Positions 45,664 to 55,116 of a stretch of 64,000 nt of DNA are shown here, piece after piece. Location of the stretch: NCBI RefSeq assembly GCF_954871325.1, contig NC_088775.1, forward strand, positions 33,085,561 through 33,149,560. Direction: 5' to 3'. The notes under the pieces are model-generated. The model made no database searches. It was not told the origin of the DNA and saw nothing but the letters and a program-made list of their open reading frames with translations. Both the position numbers and the translations under genes were made by a program. This DNA comes from Gordionus sp. m RMFG-2023. Its lineage: Eukaryota; Nematomorpha; Gordioida; Chordodea; Parachordodidae. Position 1 is the first letter of the stretch. Every line of letters begins with the position of its first letter.

Positions 45664-47103
45664 CTAATATCTCATGCAATTTATGCCCTGTTGAAAATGA
45701 TAAGCATGATATAAATACACGAGGTTAAAAAATATTTAATCCAGTGTACTAATTAATATCTTATGCATTATAGGCTCTATTGAAAATAATAAGGATGATG
45801 TAAATACACCAGGTCAAAATAACATTTAATATAAAAGATATTTAAAATTAATAGCTAACTATTTTTATTTTAGAATTTAAAATTAAACACCTAGTCATAG
45901 TTTTAACTAAATTAAAATTGCCAGTACAAACCACTTTTGGTAATTTATTATTTTAAATAATTTTGGCTAACCAAAATATTTTGACATTTATAAGATATAC
46001 CCAAACGTAGGAGGGAAGAAAATGATCTTGATACACTCATTTATATACCCAAAGACCATATAAAATCACTACCTAGTACAAGTAATATAATCTATTAAGA
46101 TTTAAATATTTTTTATTATAGATTTAGATATATCAAGTATTACATTTAATAAAAATGATGATAGTCAACAAAATGTACACACCAAATCACTAATTAATAT
46201 AGAAAATCAAAATTTTAATGATGAACTTGATACCATAAGCAACAATTTACCACCCACAACAGGTATTTTATAATGACCTTATTTAAATGAATCACCAATT
46301 AATATAGAAAATCAGAATTTTAATGATGAACTTGATACCATAAGCAACAATTTACCACTCACCTCAGGTATTTTATGAACTTATATGACCTTATTTAAAT
46401 GTATTCATTTAAATTTTAGAAATACCTAGATACTCTATAAAAAATTATGATAAAAATAAGCTAAATACACTTGATCACTTCAAATCTCTACCTAGTAAAA
46501 GTAATGTTAACTATTACCTTTAAATATTTATATCATAATTTTAGGTATATCAAGTATCACATTGAAGAAGAATGATAGTTGTCAACAAAATATTATAGGC
46601 TGTATCAATTTAGAATTTAAAGGTTATCTAATATGTTGTTTTATCTTAATTTATTTTGTTTTATTTTTATAGGAATATCTCAATTAATATTCACACCAAG
46701 GGGTAAAAAAAATAGTGATAACAAACAAAAAAATACACTAAGTCACAACAAATCACTATCTAATAAATGTAATGTAATCAATTACTTATTAATGTTTACA
46801 TTAAAATTTTAGATATATCTAAAAAATCTAGGGAGAATTTAAATGGAAATGAAGTTCCACTCATGTCAGGTATTAGTCTTATTTAAATTATATTTATTTA
46901 AAATCTTAGCAATTCCCACATACTCCATAAAACTAAAGGATAATAGACAACCAATTATACTAGATCATTTAGAACCATCACCTACTACAAGTGATATAGT
47001 CTATAACTTTATAATTTACATTATAATTTTAGATATATCTGAAGTACTTGGAGAGGACATTATTGGAAATGAACTTGATAATTTAGGCTATGTGTTATTT
47101 TAA
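45664..47103 (+). CDS. Twelve-exon gene built of tandem phase-1 exons (unknown function)
   Basis: Predicted exons: 45664-45723, 45774-45812, 45874-45939, 45995-46081, 46122-46262, 46308-46367, 46420-46500, 46545-46622, 46673-46768, 46813-46869, 46910-46990 and 47033-47103 (stop TAA). All introns are GT-AG, 40-61 nt. Every internal exon is a multiple of three and every junction is phase 1, so one frame stays open for about 305 codons, far beyond chance in such AT-rich DNA. Two exon types alternate: type A (IPRYSIKNYDKNKLNTLDHF, then SLPS; IPTYSIKLKDN) and type B (ISSITLKKND; ENQNFNDELDTISNNLP). The product is polar, Asn/Asp/Ser-rich and probably disordered, with no recognised domain, and the first exon was not found. 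It could be cargo of the surrounding transposon or the linker part of a FLYWCH gene like its neighbours at 23556 and 32275. Function unknown. Confidence 0.75.
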
Positions 47104-47114
47104 TTAAAATTAGT

Positions 47115-47300
47115 GGTTAATGGCTCAATTTTAGCCGATATGGCTAACTCAATATATTAGCCAGAAAATTTTGCTCATGGAGATACAAGTTTTATATTAT
47201 TCGAGAAATCTCTAGGCTTGAACAATATTTTTTGGCTAAAATATTGAGTTAGCTGTTTATAAAAATCAGCTCAAGTCGAGCCGTTTAACAACACTAATTA
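47115..47300. repeat. Dispersed repeat with GGCTCAA/CGAGCCGTTTAA end
   Basis: A block ending AAAAATCAGCTCAAGTCGAGCCGTTTAACAACACT recurs in diverged form near 58925-59010 and 56930-57010, suggesting a small non-autonomous repeat family. Boundaries unclear. Confidence 0.45.
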
Positions 47301-47363
47301 AAATAATTAATAATTTTAGGACTTTTATATTATAAGGTAGACCAATATAATTTTTAAGATAAA

Positions 47364-47431
47364 CCCGGCCGAAGGCCGGGCAAAAGGGCCGAAGGCCCGT
47401 TAAAAGGGGTCTGGGGGGCGAAGCCCCCCAG
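47364..47431. other. Three consecutive GAA-triloop hairpins in a GC island
   Basis: CCCGGCC-GAA-GGCCGGG (47364-47380), GGGCC-GAA-GGCCC (47386-47398) and CTGGGGGGC-GAA-GCCCCCCAG (47411-47431): three perfect stems of 7, 5 and 9 bp, all with GAA loops closed by C-G. The last contains GCGAAGC, a heptamer known to form an unusually stable DNA mini-hairpin. They lie 50-116 bp inside the right end of the CAGTG-ended element. Confidence 0.9.
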
Positions 47432-47480
47432 GCTTTTATATGTGGACCCCCTCTAAGGAAAATTCCTAGCTACGCCACTG

Positions 47481-47488
47481 AAAGGAAG
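47481..47488. repeat. 8-bp target site duplication AAAGGAAG (right)
   Basis: Matches 44551-44558. Confidence 0.85.
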
Positions 47489-47531
47489 ATTCCAAAAATA
47501 AATAAAATATAAGCATAAAAATCGAAATAAT

Positions 47532-48605
47532 TTATTCATTAAATTGAAATATACTATTAAAATTTATACAATCATTAATAAAATGAATAAAAACATCAAA
47601 ACGATTTAATAATCTATATTTTCGAAAATATCTATATTCAAGAAGATATTCATGAATATTATCCCGATCCCCATGTCTTTTATAATTTGCCTTTAGATCC
47701 CGCCACAGCCTCTCGACTTTTTGAGTGTGGATCGATCTGTCATTTGGATCAACAAAATTTTGCTAATGGTTGATCCGATAGTGGAAATAGTTTGAACTTT
47801 CTAGCCGATTATATCTAAGATAAATATATTTACATTTATCACCACTTTTGCTTTATTGAAAAAATAAATTCACATACAACCACGAGTCAGTCATTATCGT
47901 GGAATCTTGCATAACATTATCTTTAACCACACGATAGGTGGTATCTTGATCTCTTGTTGTGGTGGCACTTAAAAATATCTCATTTGTTTCCCGACATATA
48001 CCACCAATAATCCATATAGCCTCGGAAGTCAAATGCCGACCACGGTTATATTTACGCTTCCATACATGAGTTTCATCAATTTCAATAACGTGGCCAGGCC
48101 CCCCGATCTTTGAATGATTCGAGGCTATATGGAATCCACATACCTTTCGAAATTTTTTAAACCTATATAAGTGAAGTAAAAAACCATATTATACATTAGA
48201 TTACCATCTTGAAATTGCCTTCTTATCATAATCTAACTCTTTCGAAGCAGTTAAAATTTTATAACGGCCTAAAAATAATTTTGTTTAATATTTTTTAAAG
48301 AATTGGTACTTATGTACAAGTACACTAGTCTTAAAAATCTCCCAACATCATGAATTCCTTCAAAAATGGAATCTAAAAATTCGTCATTTATGATATATAT
48401 ATATATTAATATTACCTTTCCATATTGAATACGATCTACGACACCTACTGCATCGATATCGTAAACTCTTATTGTTTTTTTCAACCCGCATTACGGAATT
48501 GCAACAGGTATGTTGTATTCCAGGCGGTATAAATTGATTATTTAGACAAAAATCATAAGCTTTCTCATCATTTTGAGTATAAACACCAACTTCAAAAATA
48601 TTCAT
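47532..48605 (-). pseudogene. Merlin transposase, nearly intact
   Basis: Exon 1 at 48605-48416 carries a zinc ribbon (HTCC, then YRCSRCRRSYSIW). Exon 2 is 48372-48310 (DSIFEGIHDVGRFLRLVYLY). Exon 3 is 48268-48205 (RYKILTASKELDYDKKAIS). The last exon starts at 48162 (FKKFRKVCGFHIAS). The three introns are 41-43 nt, GT-AG, with consistent phases. The DDE-type core has HVIEIDETHVWKRKYNRGR with the first catalytic Asp, IWIIGGICRETNEIF, TDSW, and HTQKVERLWRDLKANY. Part after TDSW is out of frame unless another small intron (about 30 nt) is used, and one in-frame stop (47763-47765) lies in NH*QNFVDP. Otherwise the gene reads to its stop at 47532. It is recently dead and shows how a working copy elsewhere would look. 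Confidence 0.88.
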
Positions 48606-48724
48606 TTTAAAAAAAATGGAAGGAATTATATAATATATATTGGAACTAAAAAAAAGGGAACTAAAAAAAAGGGAACCAAAAAAAGATTTATACCAAAAAA
48701 AAAATTAAAAATGGAAAGTTTCGT

Positions 48725-49010
48725 CTACCAAAAATCTTACCCCTAGCCTTCCCCCTTGCCCCCATCACTTCCTTTAAATAATTGTACGAATTTTAAATTT
48801 TAGAAAAAATTATTTTAAAATATCTTAAATAAAAAATTAACCAATAAGAAAATGAACCAATCATAAAAAAATAACATAAAATCAATAGCTTTCATAAAAA
48901 AATTACATAAAAAAAAATCGCATAAAAAAATAACAAAAAATCGCATAAAAAATTAACAAAAAATAACATAAAAAAATAACAAAAATAATTGCCCTTGAAA
49001 AGGTACCCTA
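48725..49010. repeat. Merlin right terminal inverted repeat
   Basis: Partner of 43887-44235; ends GAAAAGGTACCCTA. Confidence 0.85.
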
Positions 49011-49244
49011 ACTAAATTACATTTAGATTTATAAAAACTTAAGAAATTAAGAGTTTTATTTACTTATGAACTTGTGCCTGGCCCAATTTATATCTTTACT
49101 TTGCATGGTTGGATTATTTTAATTATTAAAATTTTGCTCAGTAGGATGTTTTATAATTCTTAAGAATTTTGAGTTAACAAATACAAATAAGGCTAGGTTA
49201 GAAATAAACTTATTTTTATAACTTTAAAATCTTTTATTTTAGGT

Positions 49245-49460
49245 TTTTTAGATTCTTCCTTCAAAAGAATTAACAATTCAATCCAATTCGCATGTACAAT
49301 TATTTTAAGCCTTGAAAATGTCTATACAGCGACTTATTCATTGGTATAAAAATGAGTTTCATGGATGTATAGATTTTGGAAATGGAATGGAATAGAACAT
49401 TCTGAATTTATATCTGAACTAGCAAAGCTTTATTTCTTTTCTTATGGCAACATATTATTA
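49245..49460 (+). pseudogene. P-element catalytic exon remnant
   Basis: After TATTTTAG comes FLDSSFKRINNSIQ, then in a second frame MSIQRLIHWYKNEFHGCIDF and SFLMATYY-type sequence. These match MSIRHIVQWDKKEYHGYVD and ALFLMATCLNG of the P elements in the palindrome. At least two frame changes; more diverged than the palindrome copies. Confidence 0.75.
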
Positions 49461-49904
49461 TTATAAAATAATGCAATAACTTCAAAAATATCCTATCAAT
49501 TATTATTACTTATATAATAATAATAAATCTTGTATATTTAAAAAAAAAATAATATCTAATAAAGCTATTAATTTTTATGATTAAAATGATTTTTATATTA
49601 TTCATAATATTTATTATAATTAAAGAAATAAACTTATGAATTTAATATTTTATGGAGTTATATGATTAGATCTTAATAACTATTAAACCTTAACATTTAG
49701 CAACCCTATCGCAGTTATTGAGAATGTTTAAAATATTTTTACTTTTAATAGGATATCCTATTCCCATATATAATCTTATTTCGGATATCATATTCCCATA
49801 TATAATCTTATCTCTTGGAATTAATTTTCAAATTAGTTTTATTTTATTTATTGTTTTTATCATTCCTTGTTTGTAATATTTTATTTTTTAAAATTGGTTT
49901 CATT
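49461..49904. other. AT-rich non-coding DNA
   Basis: Nothing recognised apart from a short duplication of TTCCCATATATAATCTTAT (49760 and 49790). Confidence 0.4.
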
Positions 49905-50760
49905 TTCAAACCGAAAAAAAAAGATCATGTTTTGAAACTTGGCAATTATGTAGTATTCGATACGTACATTAACAATCACCAAACCGGATATCGATATCAC
50001 TAACTAATACCGAGTTATAACCGTTTTAAAAACGTTAAGTTGGCGGAAATATTTAAGCTGTAGGAACGATTTGGGGATCAATTACCGAAACTTATATCAT
50101 TGTATAGCCCGTTAATTGATCCTAATTGATCTTCTATCCGGAAAGCAGCGGAATGAACCGTTACTGAGTTATGAGCAAAATAAGAAAGTGCTGGCACTTA
50201 GCCAAAACCGAAAATATAAAAGATCATCTGAAATTTGGCAGTTATTTAGGCTTTAATTTGTGCGTTAATAATTTCCAAACCGGATAACGATATCACCAAC
50301 CGCAACCGAGTTATGACCTGTTTTTAAAGCGTGAAGTTGTAGGAATTTTTTTAAAAAGTGAGGATCAATTACCAAAAACTATACCAAATTGTGGTGCGTT
50401 AATTGATCCTCCAGAATCTTTAAACCGCATATCAACGGAATAAACCGTTCGTGAGTTATAAGCAAAAGTATTGGCACTTTGCCAAAACTGAAAATAAAAA
50501 AGATCATGTTTTGAAACTTGGCAATTATGTAGTATTCAATACGTACATTAACAATCACCAAACCGGATATCGATATCACTAACCAATACCGAGTTATAAC
50601 CGTTTTAAAAACGTTAAGTTAGAAGAATTAATTTAGAAAGTGAGGATCAATTACCGATAATTGTGCCAAAGTGTAGTACGTTAATTGATCCTCCAGAATC
50701 TATAAACCCCATACCAGCGGAATGAACCGTTGGTGAGTTATATGCAAAATAGAAGTTTTG
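49905..50760 (+). repeat. About 300-bp satellite array, three units (left, inverted partner at 58140)
   Basis: Units start with AAAAGATCAT(GTTTTGA) at about 49919, 50219 and 50502. Shared blocks include GCAATTATGTAGTATTC, ACCGGATATCGATATCACTA, GAGTTATAACCGTTTTAAAA, GATCAATTACC and TTAATTGATCCTCCAGAATCT. The same units occur inverted at 58140-58900. Short open frames in it are accidental. GC content is higher than in the surroundings. Confidence 0.85.
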
Positions 50761-51736
50761 GCATTTTACCAAAATCTAAAATTCGAATTTTATTTAGAGC
50801 CAATATTTAGTGCCTCAATTGATCCTCCGCATTCTTTAAAAGGAATGTCAAAAAAAATAAAGAAAAGTGAGTTATTAACAATAAGTGTTTCAGGGACGTG
50901 ACAAATTTTGTATTCTTTAACGATGAAACTTATTTCTTAGAGCTCCATTACTAGTGAGCACTTTAATAAGTTTAATAGCCCAAATTAAAATGAAAGTTAA
51001 TAACAAATAAATGGTGGTACACCAAAACAAAATCTAGAGCAGAAGAAAACATCCTATTTTTGCCATTATATAGTTATTTATTAGTTAAATTTCGTATTTA
51101 ATTTGGTTAGCCCCATTATAATTTTTTTTAAAAGCTATGTAAATAATTCAAGGTCAAATTTTGACCTGAGAAATTATGGAAGCACTGCCCTATTAAATTA
51201 TTACGATTTGCTAGGCCAATAATGTAGCTTTAAAGGCTATTATGTTTCTGTTATAAAAGTCTATTCCTTCCTAATTGATAGATCTCAACATTTTTTAAAC
51301 AAATATATTCGAAGATGTACTATTAATTTTGAATTACAGTAGCTATCTAGAAAAATTATGTTTTTATAACTTTTTAATACTTGGTCGTTTCAATGTATAC
51401 TTAATATCATTCTCAAAAATTACCCTAAAAACTTTATACAATGAATATATACTTTATTCGCAAATATCCCATGTATATATTCCCAAATATCATCCTGAAA
51501 TCAAATTATATCGCTACTAAATTTTATTTAACTTTGTTGTAGTAATATAAAATTTAGCCAAATATATCGGCCTTTATGGCTTTGAATTTGTCCCTTTATT
51601 TTAATATCATATCTATATATATAATCCTCAAAAAACATCAATCAAATTTAGCACATAGTATTTTTTTAAAAATATTTGTCCAATAAAAATCATAACATAT
51701 AAATTAGTTACTGTTCATAGTCAAATATATTTTTGC
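50761..51736. other. Non-coding DNA between satellite and MULE
   Basis: Tail of the satellite to about 50850, then AT-rich sequence without recognised genes. The 63-codon frame at 51329-51520 has no recognisable similarity. Confidence 0.4.
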
Positions 51737-52468
51737 GGTGGGTCTATTTATCGCTCGGCTGAAAATATCGCTCGGCTAGAAAATATCGCTCGGCTAACCA
51801 CATAATAAATCACTTATTACTAAATATCGCTCGGCTAGTAAATGTCGTTCGACAAACCACATGATAAATTATTTATTACTAAATATCGCTCGACTGGGAA
51901 ATATCGCTCGGCTAACCACATAATAAATCATTTATTACTAAATATCGCTCGGCTAGTAAATGTCGCTCGACAAACCACATGATAAATTATTTATTACTAA
52001 ATATCGCTCGACTGGGAAATATCGCTCGGCTAACCACATAATAAATCATTTATTACTAAATATCGCTCGATTGGGAAATGTGGCTCAGTTAACCACATAA
52101 TAAATCATTTATTATTTAAATTACGCTCGGCTAATTACATAATAAATTTTTTATTACTAAATATCGCTCGGCTTATATTTATGTATTAAATTTCCAAACA
52201 TTTTCCAGTGGGTTTTCACTTTCCTAATATTAATTGAGAATTAATTAGTTTATAAATAAGATAAAGGTTTGGACAGGTGTAAAAAATTATCTATTAGATA
52301 TTTTAGCTTCAATACTTTTATAAAATTAAAATTGCTCATAACATTTTTTATTTATTAAAGTAAAAGAAATAATATTCTATCCGCTAGATGGCGTCTTTAA
52401 ATTTTTTATTATAAAATTTAAAAATAATATTTTTGAATGTGTTTAATAAATTTCGCCATATTCTATCA
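51737..52468. repeat. Left terminal inverted repeat with tandem ATCGCTCGGCT units
   Basis: The outer 0.45 kb is a tandem of about 40-bp units (AAATATCGCTCGGCTAACCA, CATAATAAATCATTTATTACT) in a two-unit higher-order pattern. The inner 0.27 kb is unique (TTTTCCAGTGGGTTTTCAC, GCTAGATGGCGTCTTT). The right end has the same order with fewer units. Confidence 0.9.
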
Positions 52469-52803
52469 TGATGACTAAAATATTTATGATTTTTTTTATA
52501 GCATTATCTATATTTTGGTAAAAAATTAGTAGTCTTTTTTAAATTTTGCAATTTTTATTAATCAGATAAATTAATAACGATGGTAATTCATTTTATTCAT
52601 TCATATATAAATCATAATTATTTTTACCAAATTGATATATAATGTTATTATAATATAATTATTGCGTTCATAAAATATAATTTGTTCGGCAGAGAAGATT
52701 TAAATATACATTTAGGATAATAAAATTATATATATTGATGAAATAGATTATGAGCAGGGGAAAATTGGGGAAAAATAAGGAATTAAAATTTATAAAAAAT
52801 ATT

Positions 52804-53790
52804 TTATCGAGTCCTTTCTGCTTTAATTCTACGTCGCTGATGTGGTTTTTTTGAGCCTTTTGGTTTTAAAACAGATAAAGTTTTATCTAATGAATGTAAT
52901 TTATCTTTGCTTTGACTATTAAGTAAATTATTTAATGTATCATGACAATCTATCGATTCGGGTATTAAATAATTGCGATATTCATTATTTAAAAAATATT
53001 CTCCTTTTCCTGAGAAGGATCTTTTAAATTCTTTTTCTTGTAACATTGTGATATCCTTAATTTTTTCGATTAATTCTTTTAAAGGACGTTGTTTCCAGTT
53101 TATATATGATTTTAAAACATGGTTCATAGATTCGCAGTTGTTATTTGTCCATAAACAATTTATTATTTTATTTTTTAGGGGAATGTAAACATGTTCATAA
53201 ATTACTTTTCGAAATTTATTTTTTATATATAGCAAAAAAATATTTAAATTTTCATTATTACAATAATTGTATAAATCGTTTAATTTTTCATTATATATTT
53301 GGTCATTCCGAGAAAATAAAATCCCATTAAAAGAAAAAATATCCTGTATAATTTTTTTAGACATAACAACATTTACACCTTGTTTTTCCGAAAATATTTT
53401 CTTATATTGTCTTTTAAATGACGTGTGCATATTAAATGAGTATTAAATTTAAATATTTCCTGAATAGGTTTTACTATAGCCTTTTCTTGGTCACTACCAA
53501 ATATGATATTTTTAATATTTATTTTATTTTTTAAAAATACAGAATGCAAATGAGAGAAAAAAGTATGATAAGTGGTCATATCAGAATCTCCATGCAAATA
53601 TATTGGTCCTAAAAATATAGGGGATTCATCTGTTTTATATCTCTTAACTGCTATATGTTTAAATACTATAGCAGTTAGGTATATCACCCAAATTAAATGT
53701 TTTATCAACGCCTAATATACAGAAGTCAGATTGGTTTGACAAAAACTTAATAGTTTTAATAATAAAATGAGTATAACAAATTATCGATGG
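52804..53790 (-). pseudogene. MULE transposase core and C-terminus (OTU-MULE)
   Basis: Reading from 53790: FLSNQSDFCILGVDKTFNLG with the first catalytic Asp, then in another frame ESPIFLGPIYLHGDSDMTTY, FGSDQEKAIVKPIQEIF (second Asp) and LICTRHLKDNI. After a further frame change it gives NNCESMNHVLKSYINWK, the family's C-terminal N-E motif, and ends in a basic KPHQRRRIKAERT tail at 52804. This is the Mutator-like DDE order. At least two frameshifts, so it is dead in this copy. It is separated from the OTU-like region upstream by only a few codons, so both probably form one protein. Confidence 0.82.
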
Positions 53791-53810
53791 TGTTTTCTCT
53801 TTGATGTGAA

Positions 53811-55116
53811 TTATTGATTGGATAAATGGCGAAATATGTAGATCATTAGTAATTTGTAAAATATTAATCGCAAAATGTAGAGGTACTTTTGTATCTTTTT
53901 TAAGTTATAAATTTGTTTTAAATTTTTTGGTTTAATTGGGTCTTTTTGAAATATATAATTATTATAAATATTGCGACATGTTTGATGGTCCTTTATTTGA
54001 TTTCTAATGTTTGATAATAACTGATTTGAAGTCCGTACATAAGGATTTACAATCTTTTTGGAATTCCCATGGCAAGCGGGACCTGGCCATTGTCCTATAT
54101 ATTCAACTAAATATATATCTTTGAAATCGTAATTAGGCTTTTCAATAAAATTAATTTTTAAAATTCGGCGTTTATACTCTTTACTTCTCTTTAAAATACT
54201 ATAGTATTTATAAAGAACAATTATATTTTTGGTTAAAGGTTGAGGTTCTATTTTTTTAAAAATTCTAGAACCACCTAGATGAGTGTCCTGCCTAAATAGG
54301 CCATCTTTAAAAATATACGGACCTTGAACAATATCATTATATATATTATAATATAATTTTCTTGAGCTTGATTTTGAGCCTGTGCATGGCCCACAATCAT
54401 CTATATATAAATTTTTATTCTTATAATTTGTAAAATTATTATTAGAAATTAAAAAATACATATTATATTTTATACCTAAAGGTATTTCGTGCAATATATT
54501 ATTGGGAGAAAGCAAAATTTTTATGGATTTTACAATGTTTAAAAAAAACCCATAGTTTGGATGACCTCCTTCGGCTATAATATTGTTTAAAAAAAAAGGT
54601 AAAGATTTTAATCGGATATCTTCGCTACATGGTTTTTTAGAATATTTTCTATCGAAAATGATAAATCTTTTGATATTGTTGGACAGTTGGGGTTTTTTTG
54701 TTAATGTATTAATATAATTATTTGGTATGAGAGATACAAAGTGATTGATTCTAATATTAAATATATCATTTGGACATATGGTAGATGTCCACATGATTAA
54801 AATATGAGGCTTTAAACTCTGGCTTACACCCCTGCCATAAAGGATATCGGTAAAAGCCCTTAATGAATTTGATGGGCATTGGTTTGCCAAGAGCAGCACT
54901 TAATGCGCATATATGAATTTGCTCAGCCCAAACATTTATATTTAGAGCCGAATCGAGTATCTCATAATACTCATTCACCCATATATTTGGATTAATTTTA
55001 TAGTTTTGGAAAAAATTAGGATGGTTTTTATCATAATATTGAGGATTTAAAATTATTTCTATTGCCGTTATCAGTCTTAAAAAAATATGAAATGTTTGTG
55101 GTTTATATAACGACAT
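53811..55116 (-). pseudogene. OTU/vertnin-like region of the MULE protein
   Basis: Starts at 55116 MSLYKPQTFHIFLRLITAIE, then WVNEYYEILDSALNINVWAE, QIHICALSAALGKPMPIKFI. After one frameshift near 54830 it gives LKPHILIMWTST and RINHFVSLIPN, the order of an OTU cysteine-protease-like fold (the NHF end of the fold is clear; I do not see a certain catalytic Cys). A long middle part follows, with VEYIGQWPGPACHGNSKKI and NPYVRTSNQL, motifs I recall from repeated vertnin-like proteins of invertebrates. Position directly before the MULE core suggests a transposon-encoded accessory domain. An upstream frame at 55559-55305 may be an earlier exon; I do not recognise it. Confidence 0.65.

Larger units (their letters stand above)
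44559..47480 (+). mobile_element. CAGTG-ended transposon, hAT-like, with cargo exon-array gene
   Basis: The inverted ends are CAGTGGCGTAGCTA at 44559 and TAGCTACGCCACTG ending at 47480, flanked by a perfect 8-bp duplication AAAGGAAG. The CA(G) ends and 8-bp duplication fit hAT, though other superfamilies share them. No transposase is recognised inside, so it is probably non-autonomous. It contains three 295-bp tandem units, a 12-exon gene of repeated phase-1 exons, and a GC-rich triple hairpin beside its right end. It is inserted in the Merlin element. Confidence 0.8.
43887..49010 (-). mobile_element. Merlin DNA transposon (5.1 kb, carries a nested element)
   Basis: Inverted ends TAGGGTACCTTTTCA at 43887 and TGAAAAGGTACCCTA ending at 49010, with about 300-350 bp of inverted similarity (to about 44235 and from about 48725). 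It encodes a minus-strand transposase of the Merlin/IS1595 group. The 44559-47480 element is inserted inside, so its own length is about 2.2 kb. No matching target duplication was found at the outer ends. Confidence 0.85.
43467..49460 (+). mobile_element. P-element remnant split by a Merlin insertion
   Basis: The P left end is at 43469-43560 (CAATGACATATAATAATACC, CTGACAATTCATTCATT, AAATCAGCTGGAGACGCCAT). The catalytic exon is at 49245-49460. Without the Merlin element (43887-49010) they would be about 0.65 kb apart, comparable to 0.9 kb in the left-arm P element. The right end was not found. Confidence 0.65.

Noticed and set aside
50379-50579. 66-codon minus-strand frame, with partner at 58247-58522
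   Set aside because: Lies in the 300-bp satellite; both copies are inverted repeats of one unit and other units are not open.
51737-52190. CRISPR-like regular array (repeat plus spacer look)
   Set aside because: Units are contiguous 40-bp tandem repeats in the inverted end of a MULE; there are no unique spacers and the setting is eukaryotic.
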